Shown: positions 7,391 through 16,295, counted from the stretch's first letter. The stretch: 64,000 nt of DNA from Leifsonia sp. 71-9 (GCF_001898805.1 NZ_MKVJ01000014.1:104410-168409), one strand, 5' to 3'. Notes: generated from the letters alone by a model not told the origin. Numbers and translations are program-made.

Positions 7391-7909
7391 TCAGCGCCAG
7401 CCGTAGCGCCGGCGGAGCTCCGCGCGGACCGCGTCGAACGGGGCGCGCCCGAGCGCGGCGGCCTCCCGCCGCATCCCGCCCTGGTGCAGGCGGTAGACGC
7501 GGTCGACGCGCGCGTAGCTGGGCCGGTGCTGCCCGTCCCACGCGCCCGAACCCACGGGCACGTACTCCGGGCGCCCCGGGTGCTCCTGGCTGGTCAGGGC
7601 GACCGCCAGGACGCTCCCGCCCGACTCCGCCGCCACGACGAGCACCGGTCGATCCTTGCCGCGCCCGTCCGCCTCCTCGTAGGGCACCCAGGTCCAGACG
7701 ATCTCCCCCGGGTCCGCGTCGCCGTCGGTGCTCGGCACGTACGAGGTGCGGATGGCGCCGAGCCGCCGCGGATCGACCTGCACGGTGGCCGAGGCGCCGG
7801 TCCGGCCTGGCTCAGCGGTCGGGGCGGAGGGAGGTGTCCGCGCGCTCGGGCGGAACAGCCGGCCGAGCGCCGTCAGGAATCGTCGAGGGGATGCCACGTT
7901 CGGCACCAT
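7391..7909 (-). CDS. PemK/MazF-like toxin-fold protein
   Basis: The 172-residue protein has about 60 variable N-terminal residues. A PemK/MazF-type domain follows, starting at DPGEIVWTWVPYEE and continuing with GRGKDRPVLVVA and SYARVDRVYRL. In this fold DRPVLVV and the later strands form the RNase core. No antitoxin gene lies next to it, so a classic toxin-antitoxin role is doubtful; solitary chromosomal members of this kind are common in actinobacteria. The first 98 bp overlap the 3' end of the Amt-like gene in another frame if the ATG at 7909 is used. A later GTG at 7783 would remove the overlap and still keep the domain. Confidence 0.7.
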   Translation of the reverse strand: MVPNVASPRRFLTALGRLFRPSARTPPSAPTAEPGRTGASATVQVDPRRLGAIRTSYVPSTDGDADPGEIVWTWVPYEEADGRGKDRPVLVVAAESGGSVLAVALTSQEHPGRPEYVPVGSGAWDGQHRPSYARVDRVYRLHQGGMRREAAALGRAPFDAVRAELRRRYGWR

Positions 7910-9038
7910 AGCGGACCCGGGTCAGTCCGACGGTGAACCGCAGCAGGAGGGCGAGCAGCAAGGCGACCAGGAACGCGTAGACCAGCACCGCGACCGTGGC
8001 GACGCCCTGGGCGATGAAGAGGTCGAAGTTGCCGCTCTCCACCATCCCGCCGCCCGCGCCGAACAGGCCGACGAACAGGAGGCCGACGGCGCTGCCGACG
8101 ATCACGATGACGCAGAGGGCGAGCGCCGGCCCGAAGCGTGCGCGCGCCGCGACGTCGACCATCGTGGCGCAGGCGAGCGCGGCGAGGGCGCCGAGCAGGA
8201 GCGCCCAGCCGATGGTCAGGACCCCGGAGGCCGGGGTGATCGCGACGAGGCCCGAGAACGCCCCGCAGAAGACGCTGACGAGCGTCGGCCGGCGCAGCAG
8301 GATGCGGTCGACGAGCATCCACATCAGGCAGCCCGCTGCGGAGGCCACGAACGCGTTGATCGCGATCGGGGCGGTGTACTGGTCGACGGCGCCCTCCGAG
8401 CCCGTGACGAGCCCCAGCCAGCCGACCCAGACGAGCGTCCCCCCGAGGGCGACGACGGGGAGGCTGCGCCCGGTCTGCGCGGGATGCTCTCCGCGCCCGC
8501 AGGCGACGATGACGCCGACGGCGGACGCACCGGCCGCGAGCCCGACCGGCAGGGCGCCGCCGTAGTCGACGACGCCGAGGAGCGACACCGCCCAGCCGTC
8601 GCTCAGCGCGAACACGGCGTATCCCACCGGGAAGAGCACGAGCACGCTCCACAGCGCGCAGAAGGTCAGCCACGCCCTCACGGTGATCCGGGACGCGACG
8701 GCGGCCCCGACGATCGCCACCGCCACCGCGCTCGTCGCGATCAGCGCCCCGGCGCGAGCGAGGGGGTAGACGCCGTGCTGCGTGGCCAGGCCGGGGTCCG
8801 GGATGCCGACCAGGTGCGGGATGAGCGGTGCGCCCGCCATCAGGCCGTAGCCGCCGAGCACCCCGAGGACCACGACGACCGCTGCGCCGGCGAACACGAA
8901 CAGCAGTGCGCGCCGTGCGCGGGCCCGGCCGGCGAGGCCGCCGACGAAGAAGGCCAGCCCGGGCACGATCAGGAGCGTCAGCGCTCCGCAGAAGAACAGC
9001 AGGAGGGCGTCCACCTGCTCGCTCGTCGCCGTGCCCAT
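7812..9038 (-). CDS. Divergent Amt/Mep/Rh-like membrane protein lacking pore residues
   Basis: The 408-residue protein has about 11 hydrophobic segments and aligns with AmtB from end to end (PGLAFFVGGLAGRARARRAL matches PGVAFFYGGMVRAKSVISMM). The pore residues are changed, however. Aligned to E. coli AmtB, the twin histidines become Gly (DYGGALPVGLAAG, versus DFAGGTAVHINAG in the neighbour) and Val (VIVIVGSAVGLL). The outer Phe107 and Trp148 positions look like Ser and Ala. The binding-site aspartate is kept. It probably does not conduct ammonium in the known way. It lies downstream of canonical amtB but behind a terminator, so it may have its own promoter. Confidence 0.75.
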   Translation of the reverse strand: MGTATSEQVDALLLFFCGALTLLIVPGLAFFVGGLAGRARARRALLFVFAGAAVVVVLGVLGGYGLMAGAPLIPHLVGIPDPGLATQHGVYPLARAGALIATSAVAVAIVGAAVASRITVRAWLTFCALWSVLVLFPVGYAVFALSDGWAVSLLGVVDYGGALPVGLAAGASAVGVIVACGRGEHPAQTGRSLPVVALGGTLVWVGWLGLVTGSEGAVDQYTAPIAINAFVASAAGCLMWMLVDRILLRRPTLVSVFCGAFSGLVAITPASGVLTIGWALLLGALAALACATMVDVAARARFGPALALCVIVIVGSAVGLLFVGLFGAGGGMVESGNFDLFIAQGVATVAVLVYAFLVALLLALLLRFTVGLTRVRYGAERGIPSTIPDGARPAVPPERADTSLRPDR

Positions 9039-9099
9039 CCCGCCCCTTCGCTTCGAAATGCCAGCATCACCCTACCGAGCCGGGACGTCCGCCGCGGAC

Positions 9100-9139
9100 G
9101 CCGAACGGGGCGCCGCCCGCAGGCGGCACCCCGTTCGGC
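9100..9139 (-). terminator. Strong hairpin downstream of amtB
   Basis: GCCGAACGGGGTGCCGCC on the minus strand pairs with the matching arm ending GGGGCGCC...CCGTTCGGC around a short loop. It lies 25 bp beyond the amtB stop and separates it from the Amt-like gene. A T-run is lacking, as is usual in high-GC actinobacteria. Confidence 0.65.
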
Positions 9140-9163
9140 GTGCTGTGTTACCGGTCAGGCAGG

Positions 9164-10438
9164 TCAGACCGTCTCGAGGGCGTAGCCCTCTTCGCCGTGG
9201 ACCACGGTGTCGACGCCGGCCAGCTCGTCCTCGTTGTTGATCCGGAAGCCGATGGTCTTCTGGATCGCCCAGCCGATGGCGTAGGCGAGGACGAAGGAGT
9301 AGATCAGGACCGCGGCGGCGCCGAGGGCCTGGACTCCGAGCTGCTGGAAGCTGCCGCCGTAGAGGAGGCTCGAGAAGGGCTTGCTGGCGTCGCCGTCCAC
9401 GTGGGTGAAGCCGAAGAAGCCGATCCACAGGGTTCCGATGATGCCGCCGACGAGGTGGATGCCGACCACGTCGAGCGAGTCGTCGAAGCCGAGCTTGAAC
9501 TTCAGGTCGATCGCGAGGGCGCAGACCGCGCCGGCCACGACGCCGAGGAGGATCGCCCAGCCCGGGGTCAGGATGTTACAGGCCGGGGTGATCGCGACGA
9601 GACCCGCGACCGCTCCAGAAGCGGCGCCGATCGACGTGGGCTTGCCGTCCTTGAGCTTCTCGACGATCAGCCAGCCGATGGTCGCCGCGGCCGGGGCGGC
9701 GAGGGTGTTGACCCAGGCCAGAGCGGCGACGCCGTCGACCGCGGCCTCCGAGCCGGCGTTGAAGCCGAACCAGCCGAACCACAGGAGTGCGGCGCCGAGG
9801 AGGGTGAGCGGCACGTTGTGGGGCTTGCTCATGCCCTTCTGGAAGCCGACGCGCTTGCCGAGCACCAGGGCGAGGGCGAGACCCGCCGCACCGGCGTTGA
9901 TGTGCACCGCGGTGCCGCCGGCGAAGTCGTTGACGTGCAGGCCGGCCGCGATCCAGCCGTTGGAGAGGTTGAAGACCCAGTACGCCACCGGGAAGTAGAC
10001 GACGGTGACCCAGATGCCCGCGAAGATCATCCAGGAGCCGAACTTGGCCCGGTCGGCGATCGCGCCGGAGATCAGGGCCACGGTGATGATGGCGAAGGTG
10101 GCCTGGAAGCCGGCGAAGGCGAGGCCGCCGAGGTCGGGGGTGAGCCCGTCCTTGCCCATCAGGCTGCCGAGGAACCAGTCCGGCGTGCCGAGGAGGCCCT
10201 TGATGGACTCGGGCCCGAAGGAGAGGCCGTAGCCGTAGACGACCCAGAGGACGCCGACCAGCGCCATCGCGCCGAAGCTCATCATCATCATGCTGATGAC
10301 GCTCTTGGCTCGGACCATGCCGCCGTAGAAGAAGGCGACACCGGGGGTCATCAGCAGGACGAGGGCTGCGGCGACCAGGAGCCACAGGGCGTTGACCGTC
10401 CCGGCTTCTGCGTAGTCCGCTGCTGTGTGGAGCACCAT
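9164..10438 (-). CDS. amtB: Ammonium transporter
   Basis: The 424-residue membrane protein is a canonical Amt. It has PGVAFFYGGMVRAKS near the N-terminus, FQATFAIITVALISGAIADR with the outer Phe, YFPVAYWVF with the gating Trp, DFAGGTAVHINAG with the first pore histidine and GIHLVGGIIGTLWIGFFG with the second. It works as a trimer in the cytoplasmic membrane and brings in ammonium as NH3. No glnK or glnD gene follows in the window. A GlnR-like site about 100 bp upstream fits induction under nitrogen limitation. Confidence 0.95.
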   Translation of the reverse strand: MVLHTAADYAEAGTVNALWLLVAAALVLLMTPGVAFFYGGMVRAKSVISMMMMSFGAMALVGVLWVVYGYGLSFGPESIKGLLGTPDWFLGSLMGKDGLTPDLGGLAFAGFQATFAIITVALISGAIADRAKFGSWMIFAGIWVTVVYFPVAYWVFNLSNGWIAAGLHVNDFAGGTAVHINAGAAGLALALVLGKRVGFQKGMSKPHNVPLTLLGAALLWFGWFGFNAGSEAAVDGVAALAWVNTLAAPAAATIGWLIVEKLKDGKPTSIGAASGAVAGLVAITPACNILTPGWAILLGVVAGAVCALAIDLKFKLGFDDSLDVVGIHLVGGIIGTLWIGFFGFTHVDGDASKPFSSLLYGGSFQQLGVQALGAAAVLIYSFVLAYAIGWAIQKTIGFRINNEDELAGVDTVVHGEEGYALETV

Positions 10439-10532
10439 GCGAATTGTCTACCTCTCTGTGCGTGCCCCGGCTCACGTGCGCTCCCATTCGGGGCGGGAGC
10501 GCTTCGGGGTGGAGCCAGTCTGAACGCGAGAG

Positions 10533-10570
10533 GTTTCGGTGGGAGGCTGCGCGTGTTTCGCGAGTGTTAC
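10533..10570 (-). promoter_or_regulatory. GlnR-like box upstream of amtB
   Basis: On the minus strand the order is GTAAC-n6-GAAAC-n6-AGCCT-n6-GAAAC. Three of four half-sites match the actinobacterial GlnR consensus gTnAC-n6-GaAAC repeated twice; the third (AGCCT) is degenerate. The site lies 95-132 bp upstream of the amtB ATG. A 17-bp near-palindrome (GTAAACACTGTGTTTCC, 10586-10602) lies just beyond it. Confidence 0.6.
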
Positions 10571-10641
10571 GCATCCGACGCGTGTGTAAACACTGTGTTT
10601 CCGCCGGGTCCCGATCTGCCGGGCGGCAGGTGGGAGGTCGC

Positions 10642-11697
10642 CTAGCCGTCGTGCGGAGGCAGTTCTCCCGCGGTGAGCGCGATCATGCGGGAGACCGAGC
10701 GCAGGTACTTCTTGCGGTAGCCGCCGCCGAGCATGTCGTCGTCGAAGATGTCGTTGAGCGGGATGCCGGTCTGCACGATCGGGATCTCCGCGTCGTACAC
10801 GCGGTCGATGAACGCGACGAGCCGCAGGGCCGCCATCTGGTCGTGCAGCACGTGCACGCCGTCGAGCCCGATGACGTCCACGCCGTCGATGATCTTGATG
10901 TAGCGGGAGGGGTGGACCGTCGCCAGGTGGGCGATGAGGTCGTCGAAGGAGTCGGACGTCGCCGTCTCGCCCCGTGCGGCGAGCGCCTCCAGGACGCGGG
11001 TGTACTCCGCGGGCTCGACCGTGATCGCGCTGCCGGTGGTGTCGCGGCGGCGGTAGTCGAGGCCGTCGATCCGCAGGGTCTCGAAGTTGGCGGAGAGCGA
11101 CTGGATCTCGCGGAGGAAGTCGCTCGCGGCGAAGCGGCCCTCGCCGAGAGCGTTGGGCGGGGTGTTGCTGGTGGCGGCGATGCGGGTGCCGGAGGCGACG
11201 AGCTCGCCGAGCATCCTGGTCATCATCATGGTGTCGCCCGGGTCGTCGAGCTCGAACTCGTCGATGCAGATGAGGGTCGAGCCGCGGAGCAGGTCGACGG
11301 CGCCGGCGTAGCCGAGGGCGCCGACGAGGGCCGTGTACTCGATGAAGGTGCCGAAGTACTTCGGTCCCGGCGCCTCGTGCCAGAGCGCGGCGAGGAGGTG
11401 GGTCTTGCCGACGCCGAACCCGCCGTCGAGGTAGACGCCCGGCTTCATCGCCGCGACCTTCTTGCGGTTGCGGCTGAACAGGCCGGCTGGTCGCTGCGGC
11501 TCCCACGACTTCGCGAACAGCTTGAGCGTCGAGACCGCGTCCGCCTGCGACGGGTAGTCGTGGTCGGGGCGGTAGTTGTCGAAGGAGGCGCGCTCGAACT
11601 GCGACGGCGGCACCAGGCTCGCGGCGATCTCCGTCCCGGTGATCTGGGGCGAGCGGTCCGCGAGGCGCGGCAGCGCGCCGGTCTGATCGAGGGTCAT
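10642..11697 (-). CDS. zapE: ZapE/AFG1-type ATPase
   Basis: The 351-residue P-loop protein has Walker A GGFGVGKTHLLAALWHE (about residues 92-108), Walker B LICIDEFELDD and the sensor-like text IAATSNTPPNALGEGRF. This is the ZapE (AFG1/LACE1) family of AAA-like ATPases. E. coli ZapE acts at the division ring; the actinobacterial role is not well defined. It stands alone, divergent from the sulfurtransferase gene. Its 3' end faces amtB across about 200 bp of regulatory DNA. Confidence 0.88.
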   Translation of the reverse strand: MTLDQTGALPRLADRSPQITGTEIAASLVPPSQFERASFDNYRPDHDYPSQADAVSTLKLFAKSWEPQRPAGLFSRNRKKVAAMKPGVYLDGGFGVGKTHLLAALWHEAPGPKYFGTFIEYTALVGALGYAGAVDLLRGSTLICIDEFELDDPGDTMMMTRMLGELVASGTRIAATSNTPPNALGEGRFAASDFLREIQSLSANFETLRIDGLDYRRRDTTGSAITVEPAEYTRVLEALAARGETATSDSFDDLIAHLATVHPSRYIKIIDGVDVIGLDGVHVLHDQMAALRLVAFIDRVYDAEIPIVQTGIPLNDIFDDDMLGGGYRKKYLRSVSRMIALTAGELPPHDG

Positions 11698-11856
11698 GGC
11701 GGGAGGGGCACCTTCGTGGTCGGGAGCGGAGCGAGTGGATGTCGCAGTGTTTCGCTCTGCGCGCGATCGCCTGTTCGGGTCGTTCCGCGCCGCGTAGCCT
11801 GAGACTGCTTTCCCTGCTTTTCGCAGGGTCCCAGCCTATCCCGGAGGAAGAACAGC

Positions 11857-12756
11857 ATGGCCATCGAGACCGACCCGTCGACCGACTTCGCCGACTACGC
11901 CCACCCGGAGCGCCTCGTCTCCACCGAGTGGCTGGCGGAACACCTCGGGGAACCGGGGCTGGTCGTCGTGGAGTCGGATGAGGACGTGCTCCTCTACGAG
12001 ACGGGGCACATCCCCGGTGCCGTGAAGATCGACTGGCACACGGATCTCAACGACCCCGTGGTCCGCGACTACGTCAGCGGCGAGCACTTCGCCGAGCTGC
12101 TCGGCTCCAAGGGCATCGCCCGCGATACCACCGTGGTGATCTACGGCGACAAGAACAACTGGTGGGCGGCGTACGCGCTGTGGGTCTTCACGCTGTTCGG
12201 CCACGAGGACGTCCGCCTGCTCGACGGCGGCCGCGACAAGTGGATCGCCGAAGGGCGCGAGCTGACCCGGGAGGTCCCGTCGCCGACGCCCGTGGAATAT
12301 CCGGTCGTCGAGCGCGACGACAGCCGCGTCCGCGCCTTCAAGGAGGATGTGCTCGCCCACTTCGGGCGGCCGCTCATCGACGTCCGCTCCCCCGAGGAGT
12401 ACAGCGGCGAGCGCACCGAGATCCCCGGCTACCCGACCGAGGGCGCGCTGCGGTCGGGGCACATCCCGTCGGCGGCGTCGGTGCCGTGGGCGCGTGCCGC
12501 CGCTCCGGACGCGACGTTCAAGCGCCGCGCGGAGCTGGAGTCGATCTACCTGGGCGACGCCGGGCTGAAGGCCGGGGACGACGTGATCGCGTACTGCCGC
12601 ATCGGCGAGCGGTCGAGCCACACCTGGTTCGTGCTCACCCACCTGCTCGGGTTCGAGAACGTGCGCAACTACGACGGCTCGTGGACCGAGTGGGGCTCGG
12701 CGGTTCGGGTGCCGATCGCGACCGGCTCCGAGCCGGGCGAGGTCCCGGCGAAGTAG
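11857..12756 (+). CDS. Thiosulfate sulfurtransferase, two rhodanese domains
   Basis: The 299-residue protein has an inactive N-terminal rhodanese domain ([20 protein letters not shown], about 48-67) and a catalytic C-terminal one. The persulfide-forming Cys247 lies in the loop [12 protein letters not shown]. This is the CysA/SseA layout of actinobacteria. It moves sulfur from thiosulfate or a similar donor. sufE follows after only 9 bp, so the sulfur may be passed towards Fe-S cluster assembly (inference). The ATG follows a GGAGGAA-type ribosome binding site at 11842-11848. Confidence 0.9.
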   Translation: MAIETDPSTDFADYAHPERLVSTEWLAEHLGEPGLVVVESDEDVLLYETGHIPGAVKIDWHTDLNDPVVRDYVSGEHFAELLGSKGIARDTTVVIYGDKNNWWAAYALWVFTLFGHEDVRLLDGGRDKWIAEGRELTREVPSPTPVEYPVVERDDSRVRAFKEDVLAHFGRPLIDVRSPEEYSGERTEIPGYPTEGALRSGHIPSAASVPWARAAAPDATFKRRAELESIYLGDAGLKAGDDVIAYCRIGERSSHTWFVLTHLLGFENVRNYDGSWTEWGSAVRVPIATGSEPGEVPAK

Positions 12757-12765
12757 CCTGGACGC

Positions 12766-13200
12766 ATGACCGAATTGACCGGCGTCCTGGCCGAGATCCG
12801 CGACGACTTCCTGGCGCTGGAGCAGCCCGACCGGCTGCAGCTGCTGCTGGAGTTCTCGGACGAGCTCCCCGCCCTGCCGGAGCGCTACGCGGACCACCCC
12901 GACCTGCTCGAGCGGGTCGAGGAGTGCCAGGCGCCGGTCTTCATCTTCGTGGAGGTCGACGAGGCGAACGTGGTGCACCTGTTCGCCACCGCCCCGCCCG
13001 AGGCGCCCACGACGCGCGGCTTCGCTTCCATCCTGGTGCAGGGCCTCGCCGGTCTCACGGCCGACGAGGTGCTCGCCGTTCCGGACGACTTCCCGGGGAC
13101 GCTGGGACTGACGCAGGCCGTCTCGCCGCTGCGCATCCGCGGCATGTCGGCGCTGCTCGGCCGCACGAAGCGCCAGGTGCGGGCGAAGCTGGCCGCCTAG
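12766..13200 (+). CDS. SufE-family sulfur acceptor protein
   Basis: The 144-residue protein matches SufE over its full length. It has the conserved Cys54 in RVEECQAPVFIFVEV, and the FATAPPEAPTTRGFASIL and GMSALLGRTKRQVRAKL segments. SufE takes persulfide sulfur from a cysteine desulfurase for Fe-S cluster building. The gene follows the sulfurtransferase by 9 bp and is probably cotranscribed; this sulfurtransferase-SufE pair is common in actinobacteria. No sufS or sufBCD lies in the window. Confidence 0.9.
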   Translation: MTELTGVLAEIRDDFLALEQPDRLQLLLEFSDELPALPERYADHPDLLERVEECQAPVFIFVEVDEANVVHLFATAPPEAPTTRGFASILVQGLAGLTADEVLAVPDDFPGTLGLTQAVSPLRIRGMSALLGRTKRQVRAKLAA

Positions 13201-13219
13201 CCTCCCGGGCGGCTCCCGC

Positions 13220-14407
13220 TCAGTGGAGGGTGGCGGCGAGCCAGTCGGAGATCGCGCTGCTCCACTTGCGCTCGTCGTAGTTCCACAGCTTGGTGTGGAG
13301 GGCGACGGTGAACGGCACGAGGGTGACGATGTCGCTGCGCGCCTCCGCGAGCGCCCGCGACGACGTGGACGGCACGAAGCCGTCGTCGTCGCTGTGCAGG
13401 ATCAGCGTCGGCAGCGTCAGGTCGGTCGCGCGCGCGACGAAGTCCATGCTGGCGAGGTCGATCGGGGCGCCCTGACCGGTGATCGGGCCGCTCCAGGTGG
13501 ACTCGATGAGCCGGATGGCGCCCTGTGCGATCGGATCGGGCAGGCGCAGGAGGTGCGCCTGGTACTCGAGGGTGTCGACCCAGTCGATCACCGGGGACTC
13601 GAGGACGAGGCCGGCGACGATGTCCGCCTTGTCGGAGCGCGTGATGGTCTGCAGCACGACGGCGCCGCCCATCGACCAGCCCATGAGGACGACCGACCGC
13701 GCGCCGTTCGCGATGGCGTAGCCGAGCGCGGCGTCGATGTCGTGCCACTCGGTTCCGCCCAGGCCGTAGCGCCGGTCCGCACTGTCGGGCGCATCCCCGT
13801 CGTTGCGGTAGGAGGCGAGCAGGCAGGTGTAGCCGGCGTCGTGGAACGTCTGGACGGCGCGCAGGCCCTCCAGACGGCTCGCACCCCAGCCGTGCACCTG
13901 GATCACCCAGCGGCCGTCGTCCGCCGCGTCGGCCGCGGCCGGGAACACCCAGGCCGGCGCCTGCCCCAGCTCGGTCGGGATCTCGGCGCTCGTGACCGGC
14001 AGGCCGAGCTCCTCCGGCTGCAGGTACCAGGAGCCGCTGATGCGCCCGCGGCCCGGCTTCAGCTCGCCGAACTCGACGCGCTCGAGCTCGCGGGTGACCG
14101 TCTCCTCGTCGACGGCGAGCAGGCCGCCGACCTTGGCGTAGCCGGTCTCGCTGCCGAACCAGACGCCGAAGCGGCCGGGCATCCTGGCGTCCGGGGTGGA
14201 GGCCATCGTGATCGTGCCGAGCGCGGGGTCGACCGCGCGGATCGTCTGGTTCTGCGGGCGCCGGCGCACCGGCGTGAGGACCGTCCTGGCGACCCGGCTG
14301 ATCACGTACCCGGCTCCCGCCGCGGTCGCGAGCGCCAGCCCGCCGGCGACGACCGCCGTCACGGCGAGCGCCTTCACGAATCCTCTTGCCCTCTTGTCCC
14401 GCGCCAT
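13220..14407 (-). CDS. Alpha/beta hydrolase with N-terminal membrane anchor
   Basis: The 395-residue protein begins with a basic stretch and one transmembrane segment (about residues 11-36). A linker and an alpha/beta-hydrolase domain follow, with VIQVHGWGASRLEGLRA (oxyanion region), the nucleophile elbow GWSMGG (near residue 240), the acid in ILHSDDDGFVP and a C-terminal histidine (ALHTKLWNYD). It is likely an esterase or peptidase held at the membrane with the domain outside. The natural substrate is unknown. The gene is convergent with sufE, with only 19 bp between stops. Confidence 0.82.
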   Translation of the reverse strand: MARDKRARGFVKALAVTAVVAGGLALATAAGAGYVISRVARTVLTPVRRRPQNQTIRAVDPALGTITMASTPDARMPGRFGVWFGSETGYAKVGGLLAVDEETVTRELERVEFGELKPGRGRISGSWYLQPEELGLPVTSAEIPTELGQAPAWVFPAAADAADDGRWVIQVHGWGASRLEGLRAVQTFHDAGYTCLLASYRNDGDAPDSADRRYGLGGTEWHDIDAALGYAIANGARSVVLMGWSMGGAVVLQTITRSDKADIVAGLVLESPVIDWVDTLEYQAHLLRLPDPIAQGAIRLIESTWSGPITGQGAPIDLASMDFVARATDLTLPTLILHSDDDGFVPSTSSRALAEARSDIVTLVPFTVALHTKLWNYDERKWSSAISDWLAATLH

Positions 14408-14509
14408 GCCCGTCAGCGTACCCGGCGCCGCCTGGAGCGCACCCTCAGGAGTTCTTCAGGCGGCGTGCCTTACCGTCGCGGACCCGCAAAGGCTTCTAGT
14501 GTTCGTAGC

Positions 14510-15106
14510 GTGTCGACTCCACCCGCCACCCCGCACGTGCCGGCCGCGTTCGCCGCTGCCCTCGCGTCCGTCCGTGCCGCCCCGGCCCGTCCGGAGCTCA
14601 CGGTCACCGAGATCCCCGCGCCCGCTCAGCTCGCGCCCTACGCGGTCGCACTGGCCGCCGACGTGCGCCCTGCGCGGCACGGCGACGACTCCGAGCTCGG
14701 CACCGGCCGGTTCATCCTGCTCTACGACCCCGACGAGCCGGAGGCCTGGGGCGGCCCGTTCCGCATCGTCTGCTTCGCGCAGGCGCCGCTGGAGACCGAC
14801 ATCGGCCTCGACCCCTTCCTCGCCGACGTGACGTGGTCGTGGCTGGTCGACGCCCTCGACGCGCGGGAGGCCCGCTACACGGCGGCGAGCGGCACCGCCA
14901 CCAAGATCATCAGCACCGGGTTCGGCGAGCTGGCCGCCCAGGGCGACGGCTCGCAGATCGAGCTGCGCGCGTCGTGGAGCCCGCTGGAGACCGACATCAC
15001 CGCGCACGTCGAGGGATGGGGCGAGCTGCTCTGCATGCTGGCCGGACTGCCTCCGACGGGCGAGGGCGTGAGCCTCCTCACGACGAGACGGAGTCCGCGT
15101 GGCTGA
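14510..15106 (+). CDS. DUF3000 domain protein
   Basis: The 198-residue protein is a full-length DUF3000 member. It has the text RFILLYDPDEPEAWGG and DPFLADVTWSWLVDAL in the middle and AHVEGWGELLCMLAGLPP near the end. The family is confined to actinobacteria and its function is unknown. It is found directly upstream of rnd in many of them, as here, where the two genes overlap by 8 bp. The GTG at 14510 has no clear ribosome binding site. The stretch upstream carries TTCTAGTGTTCG, so a leaderless mRNA is possible. Confidence 0.88.
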   Translation: MSTPPATPHVPAAFAAALASVRAAPARPELTVTEIPAPAQLAPYAVALAADVRPARHGDDSELGTGRFILLYDPDEPEAWGGPFRIVCFAQAPLETDIGLDPFLADVTWSWLVDALDAREARYTAASGTATKIISTGFGELAAQGDGSQIELRASWSPLETDITAHVEGWGELLCMLAGLPPTGEGVSLLTTRRSPRG

Positions 15107-16295
15107 GCGCTCCGTCATCGACACCCGCGCCGGTTACCTCGACGCCGTCGACCTCATCGCCGCGGGCACCGGCCCGATCGCCGTCGACGCCGAACGCGCC
15201 AGCGGCTTCCGATACTCTCAGCGCGCGTATCTGATCCAGGTGTTCCGCCGCGGGTCGGGGACGTTCCTGTTCGATCCGCCGGCGGTCGGCCGCTTCGACG
15301 AGCTGAACGCCGCGATCGCCGACGACGAGTGGGTGCTCCACGCGGCGACCCAGGATCTGACCTGCCTGCGCGAGGTCGGCCTCGACCCCTCGCGCATCTT
15401 CGACACGGAACTGGCCGCCCGGCTGCTCGGGATGCCGCGCGTCGGCCTCGGGACGGTCGTGGAGGAGCTGCTCGGCGTGCACCTGGCCAAGGAGCACAGC
15501 GCCGCCGACTGGTCGACCCGGCCGCTCCCCCAGCCCTGGCTGGTCTACGCCGCACTCGACGTCGAGCTGCTGCCCGACCTGCGCGACGCCATCGCCGCCC
15601 TCCTCGACGAGTCGGGCAAGACCGAGATCGCGCAGCAGGAGTTCTCCTCCGAGCTCACCCGCGAGCTGACCGTGGTGCGCAGCGAACCGTGGCGCCGTCT
15701 CTCGGGCATCCACTCGATCCGCGGCCTGCGCAACCTCGCCGTGGCGCGGGAGCTGTGGCTCAGCCGCGACGCGCTCGCCCGTGAGCTCGACACGGCGCCC
15801 GGCCGGCTCGTGCCGGACTCGGCGCTGACCGCCGCGGCGAAGGCCCTCCCCGACAACAAGCGCGCCCTGGCCGCGCTGCGCGAGTTCACCGGCCGCGCCA
15901 GCCGCACCGAGCTGGACCGCTGGTGGGGCGCGATCGAGGCCGGGCGCACCACCGAGGACCTCCCGGTGCTGCGCGGCAACGGCGACACGCTCCCGCCTCC
16001 CCGCGCCTGGGCGGACCGCAACCCGGAGGCCGACGGCCGGCTCAAGGCCGCTCGCGCGGCGCTCACCGCGCTGTCGGAGGAGCGGAGCATCCCGCTGGAG
16101 AACCTCCTGACGCCCGAGACGCTGCGGCGCGTGGCGTGGACCCCGCCCGCCGAGATCACCGCCGAGACGATCGCCGACGCGCTGACGGCGCACGGAGCAC
16201 GGCCGTGGCAGGTTGAGGCAACCTCACAGTTGATCGCCGATGCCTTTGTGGAAAGTAGCCAAACGCCCGACGAGTCGCCCGAAACGGATTCGTAG
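15099..16295 (+). CDS. rnd: Ribonuclease D-like 3'-5' exonuclease with HRDC domain
   Basis: The 398-residue protein has a DEDDy exonuclease domain: IAVDAERASG (Asp-x-Glu), HAATQDLTCL (Asp) and WLVYAALDVELLPDL (Tyr and Asp). An HRDC domain follows at about residues 210-290 (LRNLAVARELWLSRDALAREL), and a second helical part after it. RNase D trims tRNA and other structured RNA 3' ends. Its GTG start lies inside the end of the DUF3000 gene, so the two are probably coupled. The end is followed by the fadA unit after about 70 bp. Confidence 0.9.
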   Translation: MAERSVIDTRAGYLDAVDLIAAGTGPIAVDAERASGFRYSQRAYLIQVFRRGSGTFLFDPPAVGRFDELNAAIADDEWVLHAATQDLTCLREVGLDPSRIFDTELAARLLGMPRVGLGTVVEELLGVHLAKEHSAADWSTRPLPQPWLVYAALDVELLPDLRDAIAALLDESGKTEIAQQEFSSELTRELTVVRSEPWRRLSGIHSIRGLRNLAVARELWLSRDALARELDTAPGRLVPDSALTAAAKALPDNKRALAALREFTGRASRTELDRWWGAIEAGRTTEDLPVLRGNGDTLPPPRAWADRNPEADGRLKAARAALTALSEERSIPLENLLTPETLRRVAWTPPAEITAETIADALTAHGARPWQVEATSQLIADAFVESSQTPDESPETDS

